A stretch of DNA of 64,000 bases from Pseudovibrio denitrificans JCM 12308 (GCF_001310815.1 NZ_BAZK01000017.1:45739-109738); one strand, 5' to 3'. Counted from the first letter of the stretch, positions 45,440-54,989 are shown. Numbers and translations: made by a program. The notes: generated by a model from the letters alone, not told the origin.

Positions 45440-45473
45440 TTATCCGAAAACCGGTTCCCACTTTTCGGCGATA
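45440..45473. repeat. Palindromic intergenic repeat, copy 2
   Basis: TTATCCGAAAACCGGTTCCC followed by ACTTTTCGGCGATA. It is a close match to 30018-30052, here between folK and the convergent cytochrome gene. The inner CCGAAA pairs with TTTCGG. Confidence 0.6.
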
Positions 45474-45486
45474 CGCAGTGATCTGC

Positions 45487-46008
45487 TTAAGCCGTCTTCA
45501 TTCTGGCGACCAGATTATCCTTCAGCACAAACTGATGATAGAGCGCTGCGATAACGTGCAATGCGAATGAGGCGAGCAGAACAGGTGCTGCGAAGCCATG
45601 AAGTGCAGCTGGTGGGATTGTGATGTTCTCCGGCCATGCCTGCCAGTCACCAGCGATTGCCAGTTCCATCAGACCAGCAAACAGCGACATGCCCATGCCT
45701 GAGATGACGAGGGCCAACGGGGCTAGGTAGAGCAGCAGGTGAACCAGCTTTGACAGGCTGATCATCACAATACCCCAATCCGGATCTGGTTTTGGTCGTG
45801 TGTGTTTGATGAGCAGCACGATGCGATAGATCAGAAACAGCCCTGTGAGAGCTCCAAGGCCTGCATGAGCCATGAAGATGTTGAGTTTTTCAGGTGAGAC
45901 AGCCGTTCCTTCAAGGACTTTGCCCAGAATGAAAACAGCAATGATGGTGGCGGCAAACAGCCAGTGCAGGATGATTGTCGGGCGACTATATTTTTGTGGC
46001 GAAGACAT
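45487..46008 (-). CDS. Cytochrome b561
   Basis: A di-heme electron carrier of the inner membrane, 173 residues and four helices. Histidines are placed as in bacterial cytochrome b561: TIILHWLF in helix 1, FMAHAGLGALTGLFLIYRIV in helix 2, and HGFAAPVLLASFALHVIAALYHQFVLKDNLVARM at the end. Such proteins pass electrons between quinol and superoxide or other acceptors. It is divergent from the MarR-type gene, with a perfect palindrome in the shared promoter, and is a probable target of that regulator. Confidence 0.88.
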   Translation of the reverse strand: MSSPQKYSRPTIILHWLFAATIIAVFILGKVLEGTAVSPEKLNIFMAHAGLGALTGLFLIYRIVLLIKHTRPKPDPDWGIVMISLSKLVHLLLYLAPLALVISGMGMSLFAGLMELAIAGDWQAWPENITIPPAALHGFAAPVLLASFALHVIAALYHQFVLKDNLVARMKTA

Positions 46009-46046
46009 TAGAATTACCTTTGGCGATAGGAATGATCTGATTTTAG

Positions 46047-46058
46047 TTTACATGTAAA
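46047..46058. promoter_or_regulatory. MarR-type operator palindrome
   Basis: The 12-bp perfect palindrome TTTACATGTAAA lies in the 94-base divergent region between the cytochrome b561 and marR-type genes. MarR-family proteins usually bind such AT-rich palindromes near their own promoter. Confidence 0.5.
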
Positions 46059-46102
46059 TTAGATGTCAATAATATAATAGAAGCAATAATTTCAGGAATT
46101 CG

Positions 46103-46549
46103 ATGACCGAGACGATTTCATACCTGCCGTCTATGGGTAGACTGCTGAACACCTTGTCTGAGGCGGCCTGTAGCCTGGCTGAAGACTATCTGCGTCCCCA
46201 TGACCTTTCTCTGGCACAATGGGTGGTGCTTTCTGCGTTGTGGCGTCATGACGGGCTGAGCGTTTCGGAGCTTTCTGATTACTCTGGCAAGAAAACTGCT
46301 GCGCTTTCGCGTTTGCTTGATCGGATGGAAAGCAAAGGACTGGTGCGACGGTCAGCAGTTGAAGATGATAAGCGCTCAGTGAAAATCCACCTGACGGAAA
46401 AAGGGCAGGGGCTTTCTCACCTTATTGATATGTATAGGTATGTGAACGGGATTTTGCTGACTGACCTGACTGAGGAAGAGCAGAAGATGCTGCTTCCGAT
46501 GCTGGAACGCATGCTGCAGAGCGTTCAGACAAAACATGGAAAGCCATGA
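46103..46549 (+). CDS. MarR-family transcriptional regulator
   Basis: A winged-helix repressor-type protein of 148 residues. The core DNA-binding part is LAQWVVLSALWRHDGLSVSELSDYSGKKTAALSRLLDRMESKGLVRRSAVEDDKRSVKIHLTEKG, with the typical wing (DDKRSVKIHLT). A dimerisation helix follows. It is divergent from cytochrome b561, with a TTTACATGTAAA palindrome between them, so it probably controls that gene in answer to an oxidant or phenolic ligand. The metal ATPase gene downstream has its own promoter. Confidence 0.88.
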   Translation: MTETISYLPSMGRLLNTLSEAACSLAEDYLRPHDLSLAQWVVLSALWRHDGLSVSELSDYSGKKTAALSRLLDRMESKGLVRRSAVEDDKRSVKIHLTEKGQGLSHLIDMYRYVNGILLTDLTEEEQKMLLPMLERMLQSVQTKHGKP

Positions 46550-46625
46550 GATCTGAAGCCTTAGCTATTCGGCTTGATCAAAACCGATCGTGTCTTCAAA
46601 AAGAAAATTCATAGAAATCGCATTT

Positions 46626-46660
46626 TTGCCCTTGAAGCTACAGCGACTAGAGGTCTTATC
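46626..46660 (+). promoter_or_regulatory. MerR-type metal-responsive promoter for the P-type ATPase gene
   Basis: An imperfect dyad, CCTTGAAGCTACAGCGACTAGAGG, lies between a -35-like TTGCCC (46626) and a -10-like TCTTAT (46654). A dyad inside an overlong spacer is the hallmark of MerR-family (ZntR, CadR, PbrR) promoters. The spacer is about 22 bases, longer than the usual 19-20. No merR-type gene is present in the window. Confidence 0.45.
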
Positions 46661-46695
46661 TTCTCTTGCAATGACAAAATTGCATGGAGCAGATC

Positions 46696-49157
46696 ATGTC
46701 CAACGCGGAAGATCGAAGCCAAAATATCTCTCCAGAAGAGCCACAGGATCACGCTACAAAAAGCTGCTGCTCCAATAAGGCTGAGCAGCCTCAAAAGGCA
46801 GAGAGTTCCTGTTGTTCTGGTCAAGGCGATGCGCAAGAGAAAGAGAGCTCTTGCTGTTCTTCCAAGCCTGAAGCTTCTGCAGATGAGTGCTGTGGTTCGG
46901 CCCACGAGCACAAGCACACGCATGTTCACGCTCATACCGGATGTGGCTGTGCCAGCGAAAATGAAGTTGCTATCCCCGATGTAACCAACTGGAAAGGTGC
47001 GCGTTCGTTCCGCGTTGAAGGGCTGTGCTGTGCGGAGGAGATGGGTATTCTTCGCCGTGTGGTTGGCCCTGTTGTTGGTGATCCCGAGTATCTGGCGTTT
47101 GATGTGCTGAACGGGAAGATGATTGTTTCTCCCGTTGCTCGTGATGTCACAGACGAGCAGATTATGAAGGCGGTTGATAGCACGGGGATGAAAGCTGCTC
47201 TGTTCATTGAGCAGGAAGCGGCTGATGCGCGGGCTAAACAGCACCGGCGGTTGGGCACTTTTACCATTGCCAGCGGCTTGTTCTGGGCGGCTGCCATTAT
47301 TGTTCAGGCAACTCTGTTCTTCTCAAGCACCAGCTCTACAGATGTGTTCAGCGTCTTTGACTCCGTTCCTTCCGGGCCGGTTGAAGTGCTGTACATGCTG
47401 GCCATTGTTGCTGGTCTGCGTTTGGTGGCTCCAAAGGGCTGGTATGCCCTGAAGACGTTGCGACCTGATATGAACCTGCTGATGCTGGTGGCCGTTGCTG
47501 GCGCGATTGGCATTAGTGAATGGTTTGAAGGGGCGACCGTTGCCTTCCTGTTTTCTCTCTCGCTTTATCTGGAAAGCTGGAGTGTTGGGCGCGCTCGCAA
47601 GGCTGTGGCCGCGCTTATGGATATTGCACCAACTGTCGTGCGCTTGCTCAAGCCCGATGGCGGCGAAGAGGAAGTTGCTGCCAACAGCGTGAAGCCGGGT
47701 GCAGTGTTCGTTGTACGTGGCGGTGATCGCATTCCGCTGGATGGCGTGGTGCGCAAAGGTGTCGGCAGTGTCGATCAAGCCCCGATTACGGGTGAAAGCG
47801 TTCCCGTGATGAAGGAGGCTGGTGATGACGTTTATGCTGGTACCATCAATGGCGAAGGCAGCTTTGAGGTAGAGGCGACCAAGGGCGCTGATGACACCAT
47901 GCTGGCCCGTATCATCCGAATGGTGAGCGAAGCACAGGCGCGTCGAGCCGCTGCTGAGCAGTGGGTTGAGAAGTTCGCTCGTGTTTACACGCCAGCTGTG
48001 ATGGTTCTGGCTGTGTTGCTGGCTGTTATCCCGCCGCTGCTGTTTGGGGCAGCCTGGATGGATTGGTTCTATCGAGCTCTGGTTCTGCTGGTTATCGCCT
48101 GCCCCTGTGCGCTGGTGATCTCCACGCCTGTCTCCATTGTTGCTGGTTTGACCTCTGCCGCTCGCAATGGCGTACTGATCAAAGGCGGTGTGTTCCTTGA
48201 ACTGCCAGCTCGTTTGAAGGCATTGGCTTTTGATAAGACCGGCACTATCACCAACGGCCTGCCAACAGTGACGGATGTTTACCCGCTGTCCGGCCATAGC
48301 GTGGAAGAGCTTCTTGTGCGTGCAGCTTCTCTGGAAGCCCGCAGTTCTCACCCTCTGGCAGAAGCGATCCTGACACGTGCGAAGGAAGGTGGCGTTGCGT
48401 ATCAGCCGCTGAGAATGTTGAGCTGTTGCCAGGGCGTGGCCTTTCCGGTCAGCGTAATGGCAAGAGCTATTGGCTTGGGTCTCGCCGGTTCCTGAATGAA
48501 AAAGACTTCGACATTGGCGAAGCAGATGCCAAGGCTCGTGAGCTGGAAGCTGAAGGCAAGACGGTGGTTGCGGTCGGCACCGATGCTCACGTCTGTGGTC
48601 TGATTGCGCTGGCCGATACCGTTCGCGACACCGCAGAGGAGTTGGTTTCTCAGCTGCATAAGGCTGGTGTTGAGAAGCTGGTGATGCTGACGGGTGATAA
48701 CAAGGCAACGGCGGAGCGGGTTGCGGCTTCTGTTGGGATCGACGAGGTGCGCGCTGAGTTGCTGCCGGAAGATAAGGTAGCCGCTGTTGAGCAGCTCTCT
48801 CATGAATATGAGACTGTGGCGATGATCGGTGATGGTGTGAACGATGCACCTGCGATGGCCCGGGCGAGCTTCGGCGTGGCAATGGGCGCGATTGGCTCAG
48901 ATGCCGCGATTGAGACGGCTGACATCGCGTTGATGAAAGATGACCTTTCCCGTCTGCCGTGGCTCATCCACCATTCAAAGCGGACGCTTCAGATCATCCA
49001 TCAGAACATTGCTTTTGCGTTTATCGTGAAAGGCCTGCTGGTGATCCTGACCGCCCTGGGCTTCGCCAGCCTCTGGGCCGCGATCCTCGGGGACGTGGGG
49101 GCAACGCTGATCGTGGTGACCAACGCCCTGCGATTGCTGAAAGATCGCGCAGAATAG
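46696..49157 (+). CDS. zntA: Heavy-metal P-type ATPase, Zn/Cd/Pb type, frame broken near 48412
   Basis: An inner-membrane metal exporter of about 820 residues when repaired. ATG 46696 follows GGAG. The N-terminal 90 residues are cysteine- and histidine-rich: CC pairs at 24-25, 39-40, 53-54 and 65-66, then HEHKHTHVHAH and CGC. A degenerate heavy-metal domain (EGLCCAEEM) follows. Core motifs are TGES, IACPCALVIS (transport CPC), DKTGTIT, HPLAEAI and GDGVNDAPAMA. The first frame stops at 48495. Adding one G at CAGCCGCTGAG (CCGGCTGAG) joins it to AENVELLPGRGLSGQ and the rest. CPC with CCAEE indicates divalent Zn/Cd/Pb export. A terminator follows. Confidence 0.9.
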
Positions 49158-49165
49158 CAAAAGAA

Positions 49166-49195
49166 AAGCCGAGGTCAGTGCCTCGGCTTTTTCTT
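49166..49195 (+). terminator. Intrinsic terminator after the ATPase gene
   Basis: Hairpin AAAGCCGAGG/CCTCGGCTTT is followed by TTTCTTT. It also lies at the 3' end of the convergent membrane-protein gene. Confidence 0.85.
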
Positions 49196-49733
49196 TATCT
49201 CATATCTTCGTTTGAAGATCGCTTGCTCATCCACCAGCTGCCGGATGCTTTACCGGCGATGAGCCAGTAGATGAAACCGGCGATGAAGCCTGCGGAGGCT
49301 GCTACGGATGAGCCGGGGCGGAGGCCTTCGGTTGGTGGCGTTGGGGTTCCAGGTGCGGAGTAAGCGATGATGCTGCCTGCTTCGTTTGAAGCGTAGAACA
49401 AGTCAGCGGGGAGAGCGCCGCCGATGCCCCAGAGTACGAGGCGATGAGGCCGCCTGCGGAAACGTGGTAGATGACGCCTCGCCACTTCATCAGTTCAGCA
49501 AAGCCGATGGCGAAACCGCTTGGGATGAGCGACAGAGCTCCAATCACGCTTGCGGAGATAATGGTGCTCCACGTGATCGCAATGAGCTGAATGATATCGG
49601 CCTCAGGTCCTCCATGCACGCTGAGTGTTCTGAAGAAGCCCCAGGACAAAAATAGACCGGCTGCGATGATTGCCAATGAGAAGCCTAAGGCGATACGGAG
49701 CAGCTGAAAAAAGAGCTTGGTTCCGTCGATCAT
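49195..49733 (-). CDS. Hypothetical membrane protein, frame broken near 49440
   Basis: About 179 residues with four helices when repaired. ATG 49733 follows AAGGA at seven bases (MIDGTKLFFQLLRIALGFSLAIIAAGLFLSWGFF). A second helix pair is IIQLIAITWSTIISASVIGALSLIPSGFAIGFAEL. One C is missing (ATCGCCTCG, expected ATCGCCCTCG), after which LVLWGIGGALPADLFYA and a last helix (AGFIAGFIYWLIAG) follow. The tail is basic. The family is unrecognised. It lies 12 bases after the ydjM-like gene on the same strand. Confidence 0.6.
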
Positions 49734-49744
49734 TGTACAATCCT

Positions 49745-50245
49745 TTATGTCTGTATCTGATGCGGTGGTCTTCTGCTTTTCAAGAATACACCAATAGCTA
49801 TTGAGCAAATGAGGATTTCAATTGCAAATGTCCAGTGCAGGACGAAGCTCCAGATGTAATTCTCGTAGATAGCCGGGATTTCTATAAGTTCGACTTGGAG
49901 TTTGGAGAACGGAGCAAGCCAGAAGATAGGTGCTGCGACACTATCTAAAATCATGTGTAGTAGGCCGCCGATGCTGATACCGAACAAAGCAACGCCTAAG
50001 CGGGATTTCTTCGACAACAGAATGGTTGCTAACGCAAGGAGCGCGAGCCAGGTTATCGGCCAATGAGAAAGGTAGTGCCTGTGATGGGTGCTCTGGCTGT
50101 CTACAAGATAGAAGTAGAGCATGTCAGCATCAGGAAGAATACCGCCGATTGAGGTCCAGAGGACGAGTTGCCGGGACCTCAGGTTCAGCTGTTTGGTGGC
50201 TGCTTTTCCAAGCAGGTAGCCAGCGGGCAAGTGAGCAATAAACAT
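49745..50245 (-). CDS. YdjM-type inner-membrane metal-dependent hydrolase
   Basis: A polytopic protein of the YdjM/DUF457 family, about 166 residues from ATG 50245 (MFIAHLPAGYLLGKAA, the family start). An in-frame start at 50290 would add 15 residues. Conserved metal-site residues are in GGILPDADMLYFYL, HHRHYLSHWPI and LLHMILDS, which read like an integral-membrane hydrolase. The biological substrate is unknown in this family; some relatives are annotated LexA-regulated. It is probably cotranscribed with the gene at 49195. Confidence 0.78.
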   Translation of the reverse strand: MFIAHLPAGYLLGKAATKQLNLRSRQLVLWTSIGGILPDADMLYFYLVDSQSTHHRHYLSHWPITWLALLALATILLSKKSRLGVALFGISIGGLLHMILDSVAAPIFWLAPFSKLQVELIEIPAIYENYIWSFVLHWTFAIEILICSIAIGVFLKSRRPPHQIQT

Positions 50246-50353
50246 GATTGGAGCCAACAGGATATGAGAGTGGTCAGAACCATTCATCATGACTATGGCG
50301 AGAGTTAGCAGTGCTCACATGTTTGCTCTGTGCTTTGCAATCAACCGATCACT

Positions 50354-51472
50354 TTACCCATTCTCCCTCCTCGTCAGTAGCATGGCGACGCTGATGAAGT
50401 GGAAGTCGTAGAGGTGAGGGGCTTCGCGGACGCGGTGTTCGCCGCGGGCGTAGATGCTGTCGAGGAGCTCGGTGGTGTTTGGGAGGTGTGAAAGGGCTGC
50501 TCTCAGGGGAGCTTCGGTGAAGGCCCTATAGAAGTTCACCATTTGCCGAGCATAGGCAGAAGCATCATTGTCTTGCTTGTACTGCTCAACGAAGGGGACA
50601 GGTGTTTCGTAGCATTCTGCTTTGTCGATGGTGAACAGATGAGACAAAGACCCACTCTCAGGTTTTACGGGTGCTGTGAGCTGTTCCAGGCTGCGTATGT
50701 AAACGGGATGATAGTAGCGCTCATAGGTGTCTTGAGAGATTGAGCCGTCGGCGACGTGGTCGAGCAGAGACAGGTTGAATAGGTTTACGATCCCATCTGC
50801 GGTTGAGACATGTTCATTTCTGCCGACAGTTTGCAGCATGAGTTTGCCACCGGGGGCGAGTTCGTTTGCGCGGGCTTTGAGAAATGTTTCCAGATCATGG
50901 GCGGCTTGTTTCTCGCAGACTTCCCGATCCTGATCTGAGATAGAGCCTCTTTCATCTGAGAGACTTGGGCCGTTGGGCATAACGTAGTCGGGTAGGCGTT
51001 CCAGAGGGCGTTCTGAGAGAAATACCGTGGCATTGAATGATGTTGCCAGATGCACAGAGCCGGGAGGTAGCAACTGGTTGAACATGGAGCCGCCGACGAT
51101 GCTGCCGAAGACAGATGGATCGGTGTACGGCGGTTGGGTTCGGTTTCCTATGGTGTGGAGCAGGGTAGAGTAATCGTTGCTGGGCAGATCGCTATGGATC
51201 GTCTGAACTGGATTGGTGCCATGTTGTCTGGTGGCCTCAGTGAGCTGAGCCATGATCTGTATGGAGTTGGCCCCCTCAGAACATCCGTAATCGACAAACC
51301 GGAGTGGTGATCTATTTGTTGGCATAGGCAGGTTGCCGACGGCTTCGTGAAGCCATGGGTACACGTAGGCAATGGTGGCTTGTTGGGGAGCAGAGTTCTT
51401 GTTGTAGAACCCTTTGGCCTTCATGCCAGTGGTTGTGGCGTTCTTTTGTGAGGGATGTGCTTTGTCTGTCAT
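50354..51472 (-). CDS. SABATH-like SAM-dependent carboxyl methyltransferase
   Basis: A 372-residue protein resembling the plant salicylate/benzoic acid carboxyl methyltransferase family (Methyltransf_7). Blocks are KGFYNKNSAPQQATIAYVYPWL (SAM and substrate cap), LRFVDYGCSEGANSIQIMAQL (SAM site), HSDLPSNDYSTLLHTI, SMFNQLLPPGSVHLATSFNATVFLSERP and a late GFY-like region. In plants such enzymes make methyl esters of small acids. Bacterial members are scattered and little studied. The start ATG 51472 lacks a clear ribosome-binding site, and ATG 51424 (MKAKGFYNKNS) is possible. It stands alone, with a rlmN-side terminator upstream. Confidence 0.75.
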   Translation of the reverse strand: MTDKAHPSQKNATTTGMKAKGFYNKNSAPQQATIAYVYPWLHEAVGNLPMPTNRSPLRFVDYGCSEGANSIQIMAQLTEATRQHGTNPVQTIHSDLPSNDYSTLLHTIGNRTQPPYTDPSVFGSIVGGSMFNQLLPPGSVHLATSFNATVFLSERPLERLPDYVMPNGPSLSDERGSISDQDREVCEKQAAHDLETFLKARANELAPGGKLMLQTVGRNEHVSTADGIVNLFNLSLLDHVADGSISQDTYERYYHPVYIRSLEQLTAPVKPESGSLSHLFTIDKAECYETPVPFVEQYKQDNDASAYARQMVNFYRAFTEAPLRAALSHLPNTTELLDSIYARGEHRVREAPHLYDFHFISVAMLLTRRENG

Positions 51473-51548
51473 GGGGGTGATGTCCAGTTATCGCATCTGT
51501 CCTGACGGTCACGATATCTGAAGTCCGTGCACATGGAGTGAACGCAAA

Positions 51549-51585
51549 GAAAAAGGCCAGCGCTTGTCTCAAGCACCGGCCTTTT
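51549..51585 (-). terminator. Intrinsic terminator after rlmN
   Basis: Stem AAAGGCCAGCGCTTG/CAAGCACCGGCCTTT with a short TCT loop (one mismatch). On the minus strand a T-rich run follows. Confidence 0.8.
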
Positions 51586-51608
51586 GAATAATTATTGCTG
51601 AGCCTTGG

Positions 51609-52871
51609 TTAGGCGTCGCCCTGGGTCTGCGCTTTTTCAAGAGCTTCACGCTCTGATTTGCGGAGACGCTCGGAAGCGGACTTTAGCTGACCACAGGCAG
51701 CGAAGATATCGCGGCCACGTGGGGTACGGATTGGAGAAGCGTAACCTGCGCGGTTCACAACATCTGCGAACTCTTCGATCTGCTCCCAATCGGAGCATTC
51801 ATATGGAGAGCCCGGCCATGGGTTGAACGGCAGAAGGTTGATCTTTGCCGGAATGCCTTTGAGCAGCTGTACCAGTTTCTTCGCATCTTCCAGACTGTCA
51901 TTAACGCCTTTCAGCATCACGTATTCGAAGGTGATGCGCTTTGCGTTGGACAAGCCCGGATAGTCACGGCATGCCTGAAGCAATGTTTCCAGATTGTACT
52001 TCTTGTTGATTGGAACAAGTACGTTACGGAGCTCGTCATTCACTGCGTGCAGGGAGATTGCCAGCATACAGCCGATTTCGTCACCGGTGCGTGCAATTTC
52101 TGGAGTTACGCCAGATGTTGACAGAGTGATGCGGCGCTTGGAAAGGGACAGGCCATCGCCGTCAGAGGCGATCAGTAGTGCTTTCTTGACGTTCTCGAAA
52201 TTGTAAAGCGGCTCGCCCATGCCCATCATCACGATGTTGGTGATGCGGCGACGGTTGGATGTGGATGCGTCCAAGCCACCTTCCGGTGCATCTGCATCCG
52301 GGAAGTCGTTGAGACGATCCTTTGCGAGCATCAGCTGTGCGAGGATCTCTTCAGCGGTCAGGTTGCGAACCATTTTCTGCGTGCCGGTGTGGCAGAAGGT
52401 GCAGGTGAGGGTACAGCCAACCTGAGAGGAAATGCAGAGCGTTCCACGGTCTTCTTCCGGGATGTAGACGGTTTCTACCTCAACCGGTTTACCAGCGCCG
52501 CGGGACGGGAAGCGGAACAGCCATTTGCGGGTGCCGTCTACGGAGATCTGTTCGGTGACGATTTCCGGACGGGCGATGGTGAATGCGAAGTCCAGCTTGG
52601 TGCGCAGATCTTTGGAAACGTTGCTCATCTTGCTAAAGTCAGAGATGCCGCGAACGTAGAGCCAGTGCCACAGCTGGTTCACGCGCATGCGGATCTGACG
52701 TTCTGGGACACCTACTGCAGCAAGGGCATTGCCCAACTCTTCACGGCTGAGGCCGATAAGGGATGGCTTTTCTTCCTGCACAGGATCTGTTGCAGGAGTG
52801 GAATTTGCTGCGCTGGTCGCCGCCGGATCAGCGGATTTGTGCGCGATGTCTAACGATACCGCCATGGTCAT
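51609..52871 (-). CDS. rlmN: 23S rRNA/tRNA adenine-C2 methyltransferase RlmN
   Basis: A radical SAM enzyme that methylates C2 of A2503 in 23S rRNA and A37 in some tRNAs. It has 420 residues. The radical SAM cluster is the CxxxCxxC in [13 protein letters not shown]-terminal blocks are [27 protein letters not shown] and RKWLFRF, and later ones [13 protein letters not shown] and TLSTSGVTP. The second essential Cys is near the end in [11 protein letters not shown]. The gene is monocistronic, with a terminator downstream. The ATG at 52871 is in frame with a second at 52865. Confidence 0.95.
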   Translation of the reverse strand: MTMAVSLDIAHKSADPAATSAANSTPATDPVQEEKPSLIGLSREELGNALAAVGVPERQIRMRVNQLWHWLYVRGISDFSKMSNVSKDLRTKLDFAFTIARPEIVTEQISVDGTRKWLFRFPSRGAGKPVEVETVYIPEEDRGTLCISSQVGCTLTCTFCHTGTQKMVRNLTAEEILAQLMLAKDRLNDFPDADAPEGGLDASTSNRRRITNIVMMGMGEPLYNFENVKKALLIASDGDGLSLSKRRITLSTSGVTPEIARTGDEIGCMLAISLHAVNDELRNVLVPINKKYNLETLLQACRDYPGLSNAKRITFEYVMLKGVNDSLEDAKKLVQLLKGIPAKINLLPFNPWPGSPYECSDWEQIEEFADVVNRAGYASPIRTPRGRDIFAACGQLKSASERLRKSEREALEKAQTQGDA

Positions 52872-53166
52872 TCACCAGTTGTTCTTAGATGCTCGGCTTT
52901 AAGCTTATGTTCTTTGCGTATTCAAGCCCGAAGAATGTGCCTCACTCTTCAGCAATACGGTTTAGCAGGAAAAAGCGGGAAATGAGTGCCCATTGCTCGC
53001 TGCTAAAAATGCGAAGAGGCGGTCGCCAGCAGCAACCGCCTACGTATTCGGCACGCTTATAGCCGAAATCGCGTAGTTTGAAAATCCCAGATCTCAAATT
53101 GCGTGGCGGCAAGCTGGCGCAGGCAAGAGATCTCTATGCTTTCAAACAATTCTGAGTGTCAGCGCC

Positions 53167-53676
53167 TTACTGGCAGGCGCTGGTAGCATCCCTTACAGCA
53201 GCAGTGATGCCGCTCAAGGAAAACTTGTAGGAAGTTTTGGTGCCGCGAGCGGACTCGCCAGAAATAGACATGGAACTGCCTGCTTTCATGGCGTCAACCA
53301 AACGCTTCTCTTCCGCTGCGTTCTGAACCCATGCGCCGTCACCTTTGGTGAACATGGTGAACTGCTGACCATCAACATTGGTCGTGACCAGAGAGCCTTC
53401 TTTAAATGGATAACCCACTATAAAGCTTGGCTCATTGGATACGCCTTCACTTGGACGGGTAGAAACGAAGAAGAAGACTTCACCGTGGTTTCTATCAGTC
53501 GGCAGTGATTGTGTTGGTGCGGAAATAGCATAACACACCTTGCCACCGCTCTGGGTGTTGAAGGTGTAGGTTGCCCAATCCTTGTTTTCTTTCAAGAGGG
53601 CAGGAGACTGCGCATTTGCAGTCGCGCCCGAGATACCAAGAGCCATTAAGGCAGTTATCAGGATACGTGCTTGCAT
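53167..53676 (-). CDS. Invasion-associated locus B (IalB)-family secreted protein
   Basis: A periplasmic or outer-membrane protein of 169 residues with a signal peptide (MQARILITALMALGISGATANAQS). The IalB domain follows: WATYTFNTQSGGKVCYAISAPTQSLP, EVFFFVSTRPSEGVSNEPSFIVGYPF and the C-terminal SYKFSLSGITAAVRDATSAC, where a Cys lies near the very end. Bartonella IalB is a virulence factor, but homologues are common in free-living alphaproteobacteria, so this name does not imply pathogenicity. ATG 53676 follows GGAGAAG. Confidence 0.85.
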   Translation of the reverse strand: MQARILITALMALGISGATANAQSPALLKENKDWATYTFNTQSGGKVCYAISAPTQSLPTDRNHGEVFFFVSTRPSEGVSNEPSFIVGYPFKEGSLVTTNVDGQQFTMFTKGDGAWVQNAAEEKRLVDAMKAGSSMSISGESARGTKTSYKFSLSGITAAVRDATSACQ

Positions 53677-54258
53677 CTTCTCCAAACCGCGTTGCGTACG
53701 ACAAAATCTGAGATTCTGTGCGAAAACCCATAAAACTTAATGTTAGGGTTACTTTAAAGATGGTTACAAAAGGGTTGATACCCTGTTTTTACAGAGGCAA
53801 AAAATTATTTGCCTTTGAACCGCTCTATGAATGCTGGCAACAGAAATCTGGCGGGAGTGTGGCACGCACAGCCATAATATCAAGCGTAAAGCCACTAATG
53901 AATTTCCGTTTTAAGTGATGGAAGACAGTAGATATGCAAGTTGATTATTTGCTGTATTTAACGCGCTAGTAAATAAGAGCTAATTGCCTTTAAAAGCTCA
54001 GATTTTCCGATGTCTTTTCAAATTAATTGGCAGCATTTCGCCCAGTAAAAAATATGGGCGTCTTTCCACATAGTGTTCACAGATTGAGAGAAAATGCGAA
54101 GCAAAGGGCCGTTTAGAATTACGAATTTGTAATGCTAAGAGGCTGTGTCGGGCCAAGCGCGATCATTTAAAAATTTACGCAAGGCATTTGCCATGGTGAG
54201 AATTAAAGATTGCCATTTGAGGATGCATATCAGAAATGGCAACCTGATCTCGAATCAC
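53677..54258. other. Gene-free AT-rich region
   Basis: About 580 bases between the ialB-like and trmH genes without a convincing gene. A small stem, AGGCAAA/TTTGCCT, lies near 53790. No repeats shared with other parts of the window were recognised. The ialB-like promoter must lie at its left side. Confidence 0.45.
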
Positions 54259-54819
54259 TCAAGAGTTGCTGTCGAAGCCCGGAACTTTTCGACCTGTTCG
54301 GAAGATAGGAGCGCCATGAACGTGTTCCAATAGCGGGTCTTTAGGTGCCCCTGCGGTTATAGAGCGTTCGGCGTATTTTCCGTGCGCCATGTAGCGATCA
54401 TACAAAACCAGAGCGGCAGCGACGCCAACGTTCAAACAGAACTTGGTTGGGATTTTGACGATGTAGTCGCAGCGTTCCTGCATCTCTTTGGAGAGGGAGC
54501 CGCGCTCAGGGCCAAGGATGTAAGCTGCTTGCAGAGGATGACCGAAGCTTGGCAGCTCAATCGCATCGTCGGTGAGTTCGACACCAACGAGTTTACAGCC
54601 GCGTGGAAACTGCATTTCATCAACCGAGTTCCAGGCGAAGTATGGCAAGTGGTCCGGGCTTTTGGAGGTGTCGGCCTTCATGGCTGATCCAAGCCCTTTG
54701 ATGTGCGCATCGACTGTAAAAAAGTAACTTGCTCCGAATGCATGACCTGTACGCATCAGCGTGCCAACATTCATGGATTTGGAAAGCCCTTCAGAGCCAA
54801 TAGCAAAATAACCGCGCAT
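54259..54819 (-). CDS. RNA methyltransferase, TrmH (SpoU) family
   Basis: A SPOUT-fold RNA 2'-O-ribose methyltransferase of 186 residues. Motif 1 is SKSMNVGTLMRTGHAFGASYFFTVDA, with a conserved Asn and Arg. Motif 2 is AAYILGPERGSLSKEMQERCDYIVKIP, and motif 3 NVGVAAALVLYDRYMA. It has no N-terminal substrate-binding extension, so it is of the minimal type. Its RNA target cannot be read from the sequence. It is divergent from the oxidoreductase at 54990. Confidence 0.88.
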   Translation of the reverse strand: MRGYFAIGSEGLSKSMNVGTLMRTGHAFGASYFFTVDAHIKGLGSAMKADTSKSPDHLPYFAWNSVDEMQFPRGCKLVGVELTDDAIELPSFGHPLQAAYILGPERGSLSKEMQERCDYIVKIPTKFCLNVGVAAALVLYDRYMAHGKYAERSITAGAPKDPLLEHVHGAPIFRTGRKVPGFDSNS

Positions 54820-54989
54820 GCCCAGTTGTTCTCGTTGTTGATGTTGTGCGCTTCATACCTCCAACTGCGGTGTTCCTGCAAGCCTGCGGGTGGCCTTGAG
54901 TGTTTTAAACGTAAAGTGACACCAATGGCGGTTTTGAGCTTTGGCGGAAGCGCGTGTAATTTTGCGGGTAAGAGAGAGGGCTGTATTTC

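Noticed and set aside
46574..46984. Short open frame upstream of and overlapping the ATPase start
   Set aside because: Out of frame with the real gene, with no ribosome-binding site, and it covers the promoter dyad.
47323..48882. A 519-codon open frame on the minus strand, antisense to the metal ATPase gene
   Set aside because: The protein is low-complexity (His, Gln, Arg, Ser-rich) and mirrors codon bias of the strong P-type ATPase frame on the other strand. No ribosome-binding site or family features are present.
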